From Glandiceps talaboti (lineage: Eukaryota; Hemichordata; Enteropneusta; Spengelidae), in contig NC_135553.1 in assembly GCF_964340395.1 (NCBI RefSeq), positions 10,828,501 through 10,892,500 of the forward strand: a stretch of 64,000 nt of DNA, written 5' to 3'. Positions 1-12,700 of this stretch are shown here, piece after piece. Each line of letters opens with the position of its first letter. The stretch's first letter is position 1. The notes under the pieces are model-generated. The model had not been told where the DNA came from and ran no database searches. It saw nothing but the letters and a program-made list of their open reading frames with translations. The translations under genes and the position numbers were made by a program.

Positions 1-1396
1 GCTCTCAGTGAATCAGTTTCAGTTGTGAATTGCTGGGCAATGAACATACTATGATTTCGAAGTCTTAGTTGATCATTTAATATATCAATCTGATTAAAAT
101 CCGAAGTACTGTACTTCGTGATTTCTTTTTGGCTGTTATGTTTACTGTCGTTTGTTCTTTTGTAAGCACTTGTTACGTACATATTATGACACAACACCAT
201 AGGTGTTCCCATACCAATTCTCAGTGCTGAGTGAATTCACTCGATGAATGAGAACACACAATGTGCCTAACCATACAGGTATAGTTCTTCAGAGCGCTCT
301 GTTTGAAAAGGGTATGAGAACAGACAGATAATGATGTTATCATTATTGTTTGATGGTTCTCTTTCTTTCAATTTCAAACGTTGAGTGTATATATTGTAAG
401 ATGGATTCTGATTGGCTATTCGTAACTACAAAAGAACAAACGACAGTAAACGTAACAGCCAAAAAAGAAATCGTGAAGTGTACAATTCACCGGATTTTAA
501 TCAGATTGATAATACATATATATATACAGAATTCAGCCACACATGCACTATTAAAATACAAACAAAAGGTTTGTTATATTAGTGCATAGAGGGCAGTATA
601 TGATTAATTTTACTGTGTTAGGTCATCATTTAATAATGTACAGAATCCACCCACAAGGGCCAGACAAAATAAAAGCAAACAATTTTTTTAACATTAATAT
701 GTAGAGGGTGGTATTATTTATGCCATATAAACAGCATTATTACAATTTCATGAATATATTTAACTTTTTCTGTGTATTTAATATGTAAAGTTTTTTTGAG
801 GTAAATATACACTGTATATATAAACTGGCTGATTTCATGTCAAACTTTGTGAATTGGGGAAATAAATCATTGTATAAGGTATTGTATTTAATTTGGTGAA
901 AATATCATTAATCGGTGATTTGGCTTTCAGCATGGGTTTTGTAGCTCTGTAGCTTCAACTGTAGAATATACTTCAGTGTTGTTTTATGAATCAGCATACA
1001 TTTAGAAATTAATTATAACCCCTAAAATAAAAGGCCAATGTTGACGATAATCTTGGTCGTAACTTTTTCTTTCCAAACGTCAACAATTACTTAGAGCAGT
1101 CATTGTCATGTTTTTATTTGATCGTTTTAAAATATACAGGAATGGAAGTTTTGTTAATGATAAACCAGCGTAACATTTTAGTTTGACTTGCACTAGTACA
1201 AGTAACTCATTGTATCTTAATATTCAAGTGATTTTTTTTTTTAATAAACTGGAAATAAAATTTTATTCAAGAAAATTGCCATTTATATGTATCTGTTTTC
1301 AACTATCTTTGCATTGGGATGGGGGCCTTTGGCACCTTACAACCAAAGAAATGTAATTGTTAGTTGTGGTATGTGTGGGTCAATCTTTCTGCATAA

Positions 1397-1466
1397 ATGT
1401 GTGTGTGTGTGTGCCTGCCTGCATGCAATGAAATGAATGTGTGTTGTATATATGTATGTATGTATG

Positions 1467-1506
<40 letters not shown>

Positions 1507-1690
1507 TGATGTATGTACGTATGTACGTATGTACGTACGTACGTATGTGTGTATGTATGTATGCGTGTATGTATGTATGTATATGTGTATGTACAATGTA
1601 TGTATGTATGTGTGTGTATGTATGTATGTATGTATGTATGTATGTGTGTGTGTGTATGTATGTATGTATGTATGTATGTATGTGTGTGTA

Positions 1691-1721
<31 letters not shown>

Positions 1722-1746
1722 GTGTGTGTATGTATGTATGTATGTA

Positions 1747-1783
<37 letters not shown>

Positions 1784-1888
1784 ATGTATGTATGTATGTA
1801 TGTATGTATGTATGCATGTAGTATGTATGTATGTATGTATGTATGTATGTATATATGTATATATGTATGTATGTATATATGTATGTAA
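1397..1888. repeat. (TATG)n/(TG)n/(TACG)n microsatellite
   Basis: About 490 bp of tetranucleotide TATG/TACG repeats mixed with (TG)n. It produces spurious open frames rich in Tyr-Val-Cys-Met or His-Thr-Tyr-Ile on both strands. Confidence 0.97.
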
Positions 1889-1984
1889 ATGACTAGATGT
1901 TTCTGGAGTTGTTATTCCGCAGACAATGTTCATAACATACTGACAACCATGACCACCAACAACCAAATGGAAGTATGTTTAATA

Positions 1985-2130
1985 TGCAAAGATAACATTT
2001 CTGGATGGGCAAGTGAATAACGATTCCACAATTGTATGCAAATGTCCCTAGCAACAACATGCCCATAGCAACAGTCAAATGATGGCGAGTATTGCAATAT
2101 TAAAAAAACCAAACAGGGATAGGTAATTTC
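1985..2130. repeat. dispersed repeat copy (CCTAGCAACA family), first copy
   Basis: It contains 'GATTCCAcAATtGtatGCAAAt', then 'CCTAGCAACAa', 'CATAGCAACAG' and 'GATGGCGAGTATTGCAA' in order. The same ordered motifs occur in two diverged units at 14865-15045. An interspersed repeat family is inferred; its class is unknown. Confidence 0.55.
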
Positions 2131-2373
2131 TATGTTATTCAGACTGTTAAAGTATGATTATGAAATGAGAAAGCATCACCAACATATACACTTACTTTTT
2201 TAAAAACATTTTTTAATTTTTAATCGACCAACAGACTGACCCATCGATGTAAGGCAGAATTATTAAAAGTATGGATGCCCTAATTGTTAGGTCAGTTCTG
2301 TTCTATTTGAATATTAGTTATTATTATTTTCATTTGTTAAAAGATAAAGCTATTACTGTTACACTTTTAAAAC

Positions 2374-2374
<1 letters not shown>

Positions 2375-2408
<34 letters not shown>

Positions 2409-2444
2409 GTGTGTGTGTGTGTGTGTGTATGTGTGTGTGTGTGT
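2375..2444. repeat. (GT)n microsatellite
   Basis: Dinucleotide run of about 70 bp with a few interruptions. Confidence 0.97.
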
Positions 2445-3028
2445 AGATACATTGGCATGTAAAACTTCTAACTTCTAACATAGTGTTATTTAGATGTTAA
2501 AGTGAGATGAGATGAGTTTATTATGTTTTAAAAGGAAGTTAAAATGCTTTACTCTAAACATTGGTAAAATATTCATGCCAATGCATGTCTTTTAGGCAAT
2601 TATGAATCATCTGCTGGTATTCTCTCAGTTGTTGATATAAAACGAGATTCATCTATTTTTCAAGCCAGCCTTTCCACTTCCGTACTGTATATGTACACTA
2701 CAGTTCATGTGTTATACATGAATGCTTGGTTTGATGATATATTCACTGATATCATACACACACACACATGATGTCATAGCCCAGCATTAGAAGTGTATTT
2801 CCCTATGCATTCCTTCCATAAACAGTTGGTAGTTTGGTTCTGTAGAATAAAAAAATTGTAAAGTCAAGTCAGAGATCATGCATGTAAGAAAGATGACTTT
2901 ATAGAGGAGAATGGACCTATACCTATAGGTCAATGAGGTAATTACTTTGAAGTTACCATTAAAGAGATTCAAGGCTGTTTATAAGATGGTGAAAGTCATT
3001 TTAACAACTTTAGTTGGTATATGACTTC

Positions 3029-3174
3029 TTTCATTCATTCATTCATTCATTCATTCATTCATTTATTTGTTTATTCATTCATTCATTCATTCGTTTATTC
3101 ATTCATTCATTCATTTATTCATCCAATCTTTCTCATTAATTAATTAATTAATTAATTAATTAATTAATTAATTC
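3029..3174. repeat. (ATTC)n followed by (AATT)n microsatellite
   Basis: About 95 bp of ATTC/ATTT tetranucleotides, followed after about 12 bp by about 40 bp of AATT repeats. Confidence 0.95.
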
Positions 3175-3335
3175 ATGTATTTACTCATTAATCCCCTCTC
3201 ATATACTAATTATATTATATTATATACATATACTTAAATTGTTTTTAAATTAGTATGCATCTTCCATGTTAAAACTGAACAAAAATAAGTACATAGTACC
3301 TTAGTGATAGCTTTAGACTACTATCATTAATCTTG

Positions 3336-6300
3336 CTAAAATATTTTAATAACAACTGGGGTAACTATGCCTACAAACTTGACAAGCAAAAGGACTTGAT
3401 ATCCTGAACAAAATAGAAAATGCATACCTGAATCTGGAAGAAGAATTCCTCTTCTCATTAAGAAGTTTAGGGTTACAAGAGCAGAATTAGGTTTGAAGTC
3501 ACCACTAACAAGCTTTTCCATTATCTGTAGTGTATGAAATATGAATATGTTATTTATTATTAAATCATACCAGTATATTGATGGTGCAAATCTAGAGATC
3601 TGATTGGCTAGTATGGTTCAATACTGGTTTAATCTAGAAATCTGATTGGCTAGTATGGTTCAATACTGGTTTAATCTAGAAATCTGATTGGCTAGTATGG
3701 TTCAATACTGGTTTAATCTAGAAATCTGATTGGCTAGTATGGTTCAATACTGGTTTAATCTAGAAATCTGATTGGCTAGTATGGCTCAATACTGGTTTAA
3801 TCTAGAAATCTGATTGGCTAGCATGGCTCAATACTGGTTTAATCTAGAGATCTGATTGGCTAGTATGGCTCAATACTGGTTTAATCTAGAGATCTGATTG
3901 GCTAGTATGGCTCAATACAGGTTTAATCTAGAGATCTGATTGGCTAGTATGGCTCAATACTGGTTTAATCTAGAGATCTGATTGGCTAGTATGGCTCAAT
4001 ACTGGTTTAATCTAGAGATCTGATTGGCTAGTATGGCTCAATACTGGTTTAATCTAGAGATCTGATTGGCTAGTATGGCTCAATACTGGTTTAATCTAGA
4101 AATCTGATTGGCTAGTATGGCTCAATACTGGTTTAATCTAGAAATCTGATTGGCTAGTATGGCTCAATACTGGTGTAATCTAGAGATCTGATTGGCTAGT
4201 ATGGCTCAATACTGGTTTAATCTAGAGATCTGATTGGCTAGTATGGCTCAATACTGGTTTAATCTAGATCTGATTGGCTAGTATGGCTCAATACTGGTTT
4301 AATCTAGAAATCTGATTGGCTAGTATGGCTCAATACTGGTTTAATCTAGAAATCTGATTGGCTAGTATGGCTCAATACTGGTTTAATCTAGAGATCTGAT
4401 TGGATAGTATGGCTCAATACTGGTTTAATCTAGAAATCTGATTGGCGAGTATGGCTCAATACTGGTTTAATCTAGAAATCTGATTGGCTAGTATGGCTCA
4501 ATACTGGTTTAATCTAGAAATCTGATTGGCTAGTATGGCTCAATACTGGTTTAATCTAGAGATCTGATTGGATAGTATGGCTCAATACTGGTTTAATCTA
4601 GAAATCTGATTGGCTAGTATGGCTCAATACTGGTTTAATCTAGAAATCTGATTGGCTAGTATGGCTCAATACTGGTTTAATCTAGAAATCTGATTGGCTC
4701 GTATGGCTCAATACTGGTTTAATCTAGAAATCTGATTGGCTAGTATGGCTCAATACTGGTTTAATCTAGAAATCTGATTGGCTAGTATGGCTCAATACTG
4801 GTGTAATCTAGAGATCTGATTGGATAGTATGGCTCAATATTGGTTTAATCTAGAGATCTGATTGGATAGTCTGACTCAGTACTGGTTTAATCTAGAAATC
4901 TGATTGGCTAGTATGGTTTACTTGATTCAATAACAAGACATTGTTGGGGCAAATGTATGTTACAAGGACGAAACAACTAAGATGTTTATCCTAAAATTGT
5001 CACTGGCTGTTAAATCTCTTAAATTGGTTAGGAGTGGTACTCTAACAGGATTATACTGCGAATTTGATGTGTATGGAGGGTCCCCCCCTCCCCAAACAGC
5101 ACTGCTAAACAATTCCCATATCACTCCATGTACTTATTAATTATCATTTTAATATATTAACTAGTGTCAATGGCATTGAAGCTCAACTGCATACCATGCA
5201 AGTATTTCTGTATGGTATGATAAATGGGATATCATTTTGACTTCAAGGTATTTACACACAGTTACAGACAGAGAGACAGAGAGACAGAGAGACAGACAGC
5301 TTAACACGAACCTTTATAGTTCAGTTGTGCTGAAAATATAACCCTGGTTTCTCACTAATTGCGTCATAGTGTAGTGTCTTTACCTGTTCAACAGTACAGA
5401 AGTGAAATTCACTCACTTCACCGTCACATATCTTGGGTTGAAAATCTACTGGTAATTCTAAATCATAGACAAAGTCTACTTCTGGACTGATTCCTCTTTC
5501 ATCTACATAGCAACAACTGAAAAGGAAAAAAAAGTATATAACAAAAATGCCCTTTTTTTATATCCTGGCTTCTGTGGTGCTTATGCTTTGATAAGTTACC
5601 AACACAAATTACATTGTATGTCTTTGCATGAAACTTAATTGTCTCATTCCTGCCAACCATGTGCAAGCAAAAGCAACAGTGTTTTTTTCGCGGGTTGTAT
5701 GTCTGCCACTTACCTGACAGTGCCTGTAGGGACTGCTGTCCTGGCAATGCACTCAGGAATACTTGCTTCCTCTCCACATTCTTGCACTAGACATTCAAGT
5801 ATTGGCACACCTGCTGGGAGACCTCCTGCAGCCTTGTATGGGAAAGAGGCAGGTATGATGCAATTTATGTCATATATAATGCAAAATTTAATATTCATCA
5901 TTAAAGTGAGCTGGGTTCCCATTCCTTTAACCCTATACCTCTGACCAAAACACAGTGAAACTTTTAGTCTACGATCCGATGAGAGTAAAGAAACTTTCAA
6001 TCTTTCAATCTTTTATTCTTGATGTACAGGGATATTACAAGTAAATAGCCTTAGTATGTCAATACCTAGACAAAAAATTGATTTACTTCAATTGTTGACA
6101 TGAAAAATGCTTCAAATTTATTTAATATGTTTCTAGTATCATGTAATGTTTGACTTCAAAATATGACTAACTAGAGATAACATGTTCATTGAAGATTGAT
6201 ACCAGAGTCCATGATCAAAATACCGGTACACAGCGCCATTTATCTTACAGTGAACAAAATAGACTGACACTTTGAAAGTGAAAGCTCTCAGCTTATTATA

Positions 6301-6501
6301 ATGTGTGTTTTGGTTGAATTTCTAATTCACATAGTTATTGTAGTATTTTTTTTTTCTTCAAACAAAGACAAATTTATGCATGCAAAATTTATATTACATT
6401 TATCTTTGTTCAACTCTTATTAAATCATCTGATATTGATCAACTTGAATATGACTGTTTTATTGCCATATACATATAAATATATTTAAATATTATATATA
6501 A

Positions 6502-6540
<39 letters not shown>

Positions 6541-9500
6541 ATACATGTATATAATGTATACATGTATATACACATACATACACACACAGACACACACACA
6601 TATATATACTTAAGCAATAACCCCCGCCGAAGGCGGGTATACACGAGATTTTGGTACAATATAGCACGAGCCGAATGGCGAGTGCTATATCGAGCGAATT
6701 GTACCAAATTTGAGTGTATACCCGCCTTCGGCGGGGGTTATTGCTATTATATTATATCAAAATATGTGTCTATTTCTTCTAAATGTGATTCTGTGGTTAT
6801 TTATATGCCTGAAAAGGCGAATTCGCACATACAGAAAAAGATCGTCGGTAATAGATCGTCGGGAACGAGCATATTTTGATGAGTGGATATGTTCATGTCG
6901 CCCACACACACACACTGCATGAACACAAACCATACACTGCATTGCATTGCATTGATAAATTACTTTATTTACATCATATAATGCATAACGAAAACGCGTT
7001 GAAAACTAGCAACAAAGAAAACGGGGCAAGAGGTCAAAGAAAGTAACATGTTTGTTTGGATATTTGCATAAGTACAATACAATCTTGTACACTGCTAAAA
7101 ATAGATGTCTCGGCGTTGAATCAGTTGAATCGGAGAAAGCTCGAGACAGTAAATCAGCTGGGTTTGATATATTACATATTGTTTATTTATTTATTTCCTA
7201 ATAGTCAACCCCCCCCTCTCCCCCCCCCCCCCCCCCCCCCCCTTTGGTATCCACATTCAGCTTGTATGTACTATTCATATGCTAGTTTAGGGGCCCATTT
7301 TACCACTGCCAGCCGTTATTATCCAATCAGAATGGCACATACAGTAGCATGATATAATATAATGGTACATATACAATGAAATGTGTATTGATTTTGCATG
7401 CATTGAAAAGTTTACAAAAGCAACATAATAGCAGAAATAACATAGTGTAGAGGACTCCTAACTCAAGATTGCTGCGCTATCAGATAACTTAATTTACTTC
7501 ATTAAGAGTGTGGACTGCAGTTGCGTAAAAGCTAAACAATGTGAGATTAGAACCTGATTAGAAACTTACAATATTATCCAGTTTTCCAGGGAAGGTCTGT
7601 TTCGTTGGTGATCTTCTTGCTATCCATAGACACAGTCCTTTATCTGGATGGTTACAGAAACCATTGATGTGAACTCCATATTGCATAATACCAAACAGAC
7701 CTGACAGGAGACAATGATTATAATAAGTATAGCCTGTGATCACATCTTGGCTTAGAATTTGATTTTTTAAAAGAAAAAAAAATTAATTTCCAATTTTTGA
7801 AAACTTGTTGACAATCAGAATAATTACCACAAAATGAAATTACTTACAAAGAAATGTGGTGTAGTTTCTAACATAACTATGAAGCAAATTAACAAAATAA
7901 GTGCGTGTTTAGCATCCACATATACATCTTTGGAATTAGAAATATGAACCTACTTGCAGCTGATCTTTCTATCTCCATGAGGGGTGTACTTTTGAATGAT
8001 TCTTGGACTCTGTAATTCTAGAAAACAAAGCAAGATCACTTTTTACAAAGAAATACAAAACAAGAGAAATAAACAGTAAACTTTTACCAATGTATCAACA
8101 TGGAAAATTTCAACCATTTTTCTATATTTCCATCAGCTACCATGATTCAAAGGAAGGGTCCATTGAAATGTCTTTCATCCCATTTATATCACTACTCAAC
8201 TCCCATCACTAGCACTACAGAGCATCAGAGGGCGTAATTTATCAAAAAGGTCTATTGACATGTTTTTCATCCATTTACATTACAGCCCTTCTGCATCACC
8301 AGAAGGTGTGTACATACATGATTCATTGGAAGGACCCATTAAAAAGTCTTTCACCCATTTATATCACTGTTCGACTCCCATCACTAGCACTACAGAGCCT
8401 CAGAGGGCATAATTTATCTACTGACATGTTTTTTATCCATTTACATTACAGCTCTACTGCATCACTAGAAAATGTGATTCAGTGATAAATTATAAGTCTT
8501 TTCATGACTGAGCAGACAACTATGAAAGTCAACATATATGTACATTATATTTGCATTGATGTAACAAAAGAAAAAGATTCTATTAATGTTTGTCAAGCTG
8601 GTCAACTCACCTCATTTCTCCAACCTTTCAAAGCAATAAATACACTTTGTTCTCGAAGAGTTTCAAGAACATGATGTACCTTGGCAGATCTTTCTTGATA
8701 AGTTCGCAGTTCAGGGGATAATGTTACAACTTTTTCTGTTATAAGAAAGACTTCGGGGAATTTCTTTAGCTGTGCTGTTACATCTGGTGATATTACCCCC
8801 ACTTGTTGACCGTCTATATGGAAAGGTATGCACTGGTCTTTTACAGAACCTGCATAATATTTTTTTTATAGAAGTTATACATTCATTCATAAGTAACACT
8901 TTGTCTCTTAGAATGAGGTGCAACTAGCAAATCGCATATATTATGTAGTATAGATAAAAAGCCAATTTTCATTTTGGTCTGGTGAATCATTTAGTGTGTT
9001 AGGGCTTCTCATTTGCATTTTGTTCAGACTAGGCGTTTTTGACAAATAATTCTGATGGCAGTCTTTATCAACACTGGCAGTGACAGTAAGGCTACAAACC
9101 TGACATGTTACTGTTGACACAGTGAAAGGCAAGTTACTCCCCCCCCCCACTCCATTATGTATACATATACCTTTAGTTATGAAAAGTTTTGTATCTAAAA
9201 TTTAACTGTATAAGGTCACAACAATCCTATACATTTCCTATCAAAATTCGAATTTATTGTGTACTAACTACTATGTAGACACACAATAGTACATTAAGCA
9301 ATGAATGTATTGTATGCGATGAAAAAATGCACGAATGCGGTCAAGGTCATGCATAATCGCGTGTGTGAAATCCCACTGGAATCTGAAAGATCGACACATT
9401 ATTGACAACAAAAAGTAACTCCCTGAACACTTCGCCAGCGCAGTTGTTTTTGAACGGTTTTCGATCATTAGATAGACCATACATTATTTAATAGATACAA

Positions 9501-9743
9501 ATAGTTGTAATAATAGTTGTATTGTATATAGAATATGTGGGCGGACCGACAACTTGATACGAAAACGTAAACATTATTTAGCGACTGTTCAGAAACAACA
9601 CGACGAGCCAAAAGTACTGCATTTCAATCACATATACAATCAGCATTTGAAAATACTATCTAACCTGGGAAATCAAAAGAATTGCACCATTTGACCACTT
9701 CCAACATATGTGTCGACCAGCTTCGTGAACTGCCATTTGCCAT
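3336..9743 (-). CDS. Nudix hydrolase, DUF4743/Tnr3-like, 8 exons, 309 aa
   Basis: Exons in transcript order: 9665-9743, 8611-8849, 7954-8017, 7570-7700, 5714-5832, 5384-5516, 3428-3524, 3336-3403. All introns are GT-AG and phases join exactly: 930 nt, 309 residues plus stop. The start is the ATG at 9743-9741 (MANGSSRSW), which opens the only compatible frame. Residues about 20-150 match the DUF4743 N-terminal region found with plant NUDT20/24-type proteins and fungal Tnr3: GQQVGVI, VTLSPEL, GWRNE, then EIERSAAS. The Nudix core follows with GVHINGF, TFPGKLD and the Nudix box. Family members hydrolyse nucleoside-diphosphate derivatives; some of this type act on damaged thiamine diphosphates (family knowledge). 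The substrate here is unknown. The protein has no signal peptide or membrane segment and is probably cytosolic. Confidence is high for the family and moderate for the short last exon, chosen for its good polypyrimidine acceptor and its fit to the expected GYxxLL tail. Confidence 0.86.
3589..4917. repeat. 42-bp satellite, 32 copies, with a CCAAT box in each unit
   Basis: The unit is CTGATTGGCTAGTATGG followed by CTCAATACTGGTTTAATC and TAGAAAT. The TGATTGG core recurs 32 times from 3601 to 4901 with a strict 42-bp period and a single 2-bp deletion near 4268. Variation is mostly single substitutions (TAGAAA/TAGAGA, GGCT/GGTT, GGAT). The array lies inside the Nudix gene intron between exons 6 and 7. 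Each unit holds CTGATTGGCT, the reverse complement of a near-consensus CCAAT/NF-Y site. Confidence 0.97.
5263..5300. repeat. GACA/GAGA short repeat
   Basis: A short run of GACAGA units in the Nudix intron. Confidence 0.8.
5714..5832 (-). CDS. exon carrying the Nudix box
   Basis: Exon 5 of the Nudix gene reads AAGGLPAGVPILECLVQE and then CGEEASIPEC. The metal-binding part (E, then EE) of GX5EX7REUXEEXGU is kept as QECGEEASI. The first box Glu is Val, Arg is Gln and the late Gly is Ser. Similar relaxed boxes occur in DUF4743 proteins (GISVCENL-type in plants, from memory), so this does not by itself show loss of activity. Confidence 0.85.
6486..6606. repeat. (TA)n and (CA)n microsatellites
   Basis: AT-rich (TA)n with TGTATACA motifs and a short (CA)n run, immediately left of the GC-rich foldback. 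Confidence 0.85.
6613..6745. mobile_element. MITE-like GC-rich foldback element
   Basis: The ends AGCAATAACCCCCGCCG and its reverse complement match perfectly for 32 bp, then continue with gaps to TTTGGTACAAT and ATATAGCAC in both arms. The total is 133 bp with almost no loop. Inside each arm CCCGCCGAAGGCGGG is a second, nested hairpin. The block is much more GC-rich than its AT-rich surroundings. No convincing target-site duplication was found, so the class is open. It lies in the Nudix gene intron between exons 4 and 5. Confidence 0.7.
7207..7243. repeat. poly-C run
   Basis: About 35 bp of C with one short CTCT interruption, in a Nudix intron. Confidence 0.9.
8144..8483. repeat. two-copy direct tandem repeat, about 176-bp unit
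   Basis: Units start at GATTCAaAGGAAGGgtCC (8144) and GATTCAttGGAAGGacCC (8320). Both then share TCTTTCA, CATTTATATCACT, CCCATCACTAGCACTACAG, AGAGGGC-TAATTTATC, TGACATGTTTTT, ATCCATTTACATTACAG and CTGCATCAC in order. The duplication lies in the Nudix intron between exons 2 and 3. Confidence 0.8.
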
Positions 9744-12700
9744 CTTGGTGTATGAATATGGAGCGGAATCCACGTCAAAAGTCGAACTCGTCAAGTGATA
9801 AGTCAGGTACGAATTCTGTCTGCTACTTCCGTTCATGGAACAGCGCCCTCAGTGTCAGGGTGATTTTTAGTCTGGCGTGCTAAGGGAGCGATCAGTTTTT
9901 ACGGCCGGGGGGGGGGGCACCTTAATTTGGGACGCAAAGAAGGGGATGGGGGGGGGGGGGTCATCATTTTTACCAAGTGAATAAAGGAGGGGGTCACATT
10001 GTTTTCAACTAAACAAAATCACGAGCCACGCTCCTGTACTTAAATGTCCATACATTTGATACATTTAATATCATAACTAGGCCAAAGCCCCTAAGCTCGC
10101 ACAGCTGGGTAGATTCATTTGTGAGTGGCTGCCTCACAATGATATCATAGATAGCACCCTTGGCATGGAGATTGCACATCGTACATCCTTGTGTAAAACC
10201 ACCAAAAAACATCGCATAGCATATAGGACGTGCATGCGTACTAGTCATTGAGTCGCTATGCTGCCGCTTGCGGGCACTGTGCGAGCTCTTAAACAAAAAA
10301 ATGTATGTGCATAAAATAAACTATAAACAAATAGCTATAAAATATACATTCAAATATAACATAAACTCTGTCTCTTGATACACCCAATACATATGGTATG
10401 GCGTCACAACTCTGCACCATGGCCACCTTTAAGCAACAGTTATTTGTTAGAAATGACTTCTCGCTATTGCATGCCATGAGTTGCATTGTGTCATCTTGTC
10501 ACAGAATAAAGTACAGTGACCCTTATATCAAGCACTTAAAAACAGTCAGGGCTGGCATTATAATAACAAACAATAGAATTAATCTTCAATATGTATATTT
10601 TGGGAGCAATGTCAATCATATCCAAGTGGTTTGAAATACCCTACTTATACTTCTACGATTTCCCGTGGAACAGTTGCAAGTGCTATATACAATTTCACGA
10701 TATAAGCTCAAATGATACACATACATGCTGCGAGGCATCCACGAATGCTGGTGTCTTGAAATCAATATGTATCATCTGATATCTAATGCGAGGCCCTACC
10801 CTGACGGACATATGTAAAATCAGATTGAGTATCAGGGTGTGGTTAACACCGTGCTCTTCTGTTCCCTTAGAACTGTCTGAGAACTATGAATGGAAGCAAT
10901 ACATTGCTTCACTACTAGCTTCGTGTGAGCCAATTTAATAATGGGTAAGTAGTTTTGTTATCAGTGATTGACAATGTAATTCATTTGGTTGCTCTTTGTC
11001 GATGAAACTACATTTGAAATATCTCTATCATATATATATTTAGGTAGAAACTTCCAAATCGAAAAGACGACATAAATTGAACAAGATGTTTTAGTTTAGT
11101 CATCTTTTACTCTATGAAATTAACGAATATGTCAATGTTTGGGACTTTCATGTTTTTAACAAACGACCTTTATAGTAGTCAGGTAGCCAATCCTGAAAAA
11201 AACACTCAAAAAGTAAGGAATAATTAACCTGACAAGATTGTATACACTCTTTTTAATTACCATGATAGCCGTTTAGTACAGGCATGAAAAAGTGCTGGCA
11301 GTTATGTTGCTCTCGCTAAATACCTTATATATCTATATATTGTACATTTACTACTTCACTTTTCACTACTTGAGCGAAAAGATACCATTTGGCTTATGGC
11401 TTCTATTCTAAGGGTTGATATCTATAAACAAGATAATATCTCAAAAACAATTTGATTAAAAATTTATGTACACTAGATTCAATTATTTTTTTTTAATTAT
11501 AATAATAGTCTTGTGTTTATCATTCAGATTCATATATATATATGACTTGAAAAAATTGCCTTCTTATTTTGCAACTCTTGTTTAAAAAATGAACTGCAAC
11601 TTTCATGAATTAATTGTGTCGTCGTGTATATTTTGGTCATTACTAGTGATAATAGGGTTTTGTTACTTTATGATATATTGATATCGAAAAAAATAATAAT
11701 GAAAAATCCTCAAGCATTTGCCACAATGGAATATTTATTAAACAAGAGTAGATTTTATGTGCTTTCAAAGACGCAAAACCTTGGCAACATCACTTTTCTA
11801 TTTACTCAGGTGTTTTAGAAAGTTAACATGTGTGTATTTGTATATCCTTTCGGGCAGTAAAGGTTTAAGCGCTTTGGTTCCCTGACAACCACGTCCGTTT
11901 TTAGAAATGGTGTTTGATTGATATTTTCAATGGATGTACAAGATGTGGCAAAACTGTTTAACCGAATTTTTTTTTATTTTAGCAAATAAATCATTATGCT
12001 TTACAAAACGTCATTATCAAATATAAAATTAGCATGCACCTCGAAAATAAAACTAACATTTAGTGTGCACCTCGAAAATAAAAGTTTTTAAACTTATGGT
12101 GTTACGTAGATCAAGATCAGGAGTTAAGATTTTTTGAATTTGAATTTGAATTTATTTGGCAATAAAATATAGTAAAAACGTACATTTAGGATATTATTAT
12201 TTAGGATAACACAACAAAACATTTAAAACTTATTTCCATTGTGATCCTTGATTTCAAAAATTCAACATGGCGGTAGGCAAAGAACTCTGGTCACGTGATT
12301 GAAGCAAGATTAGTGTAAAATGGAAATGAAACATAAAAACATTGAAATGACTCCTGAAAAACAATACAACTACTGATGCAAATGCAAATGTTCAAAAATA
12401 GAGCTGAAAGCCTGAAATGATATGAAAATTTTGAAATCGCCGCCTAATACTACTGTCTTAACTGTAGCTTTGTGAAAATGGTAGGTCTCCTTGGCAACAA
12501 CCCATGAACCCTCAAATTTCTTTTAATAATAATAAAGGACAAATGAAAACAAAACTTCCATACTACAATGTTTGGACAGCTTATAGGCTTTTTACCTTAC
12601 TCAGCTGCGCATATACATATCATATATGTAATATGATATGATCTATGAGAATATGGGCATAGAAGGTAGAGTAAAGTGCAGACAACATGATATCTGCCTC

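Larger units (their letters stand above)
1..3335. other. 3' flank of the Nudix gene, no gene seen
   Basis: No coding exon is recognised here. The stretch holds a (TATG)n/(TG)n array, a (GT)n run, an (ATTC)n plus (AATT)n block and one copy of a dispersed repeat (listed separately). The 3' UTR of the minus-strand Nudix gene should lie just left of 3336. Open frames in this stretch are short or made of microsatellite. Confidence 0.6.

Noticed and set aside
1337-1966. Long open frames on both strands over the TATG/TG array
   Set aside because: They consist of repeated Tyr-Ile-His-Thr or Cys-Val-Tyr units produced by the microsatellite. There are no splice signals or family features.
2560-2700. 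Alternative last exon of the Nudix gene
   Set aside because: A short phase-compatible frame exists but its acceptor is purine-rich. The exon at 3336-3403 has a much better acceptor and the expected tail pattern.
3589-4917. CRISPR-like regular array
   Set aside because: The 42-bp period is continuous repeat with no spacers, there are no cas genes and the setting is eukaryotic. It is a satellite.
5639-5944. Plus-strand 101-codon open frame
   Set aside because: It is antisense to the Nudix-box exon.
7056-7352. 98-codon open frame over the poly-C run
   Set aside because: It has a proline run from the homopolymer, lies within a Nudix intron and has no family features.
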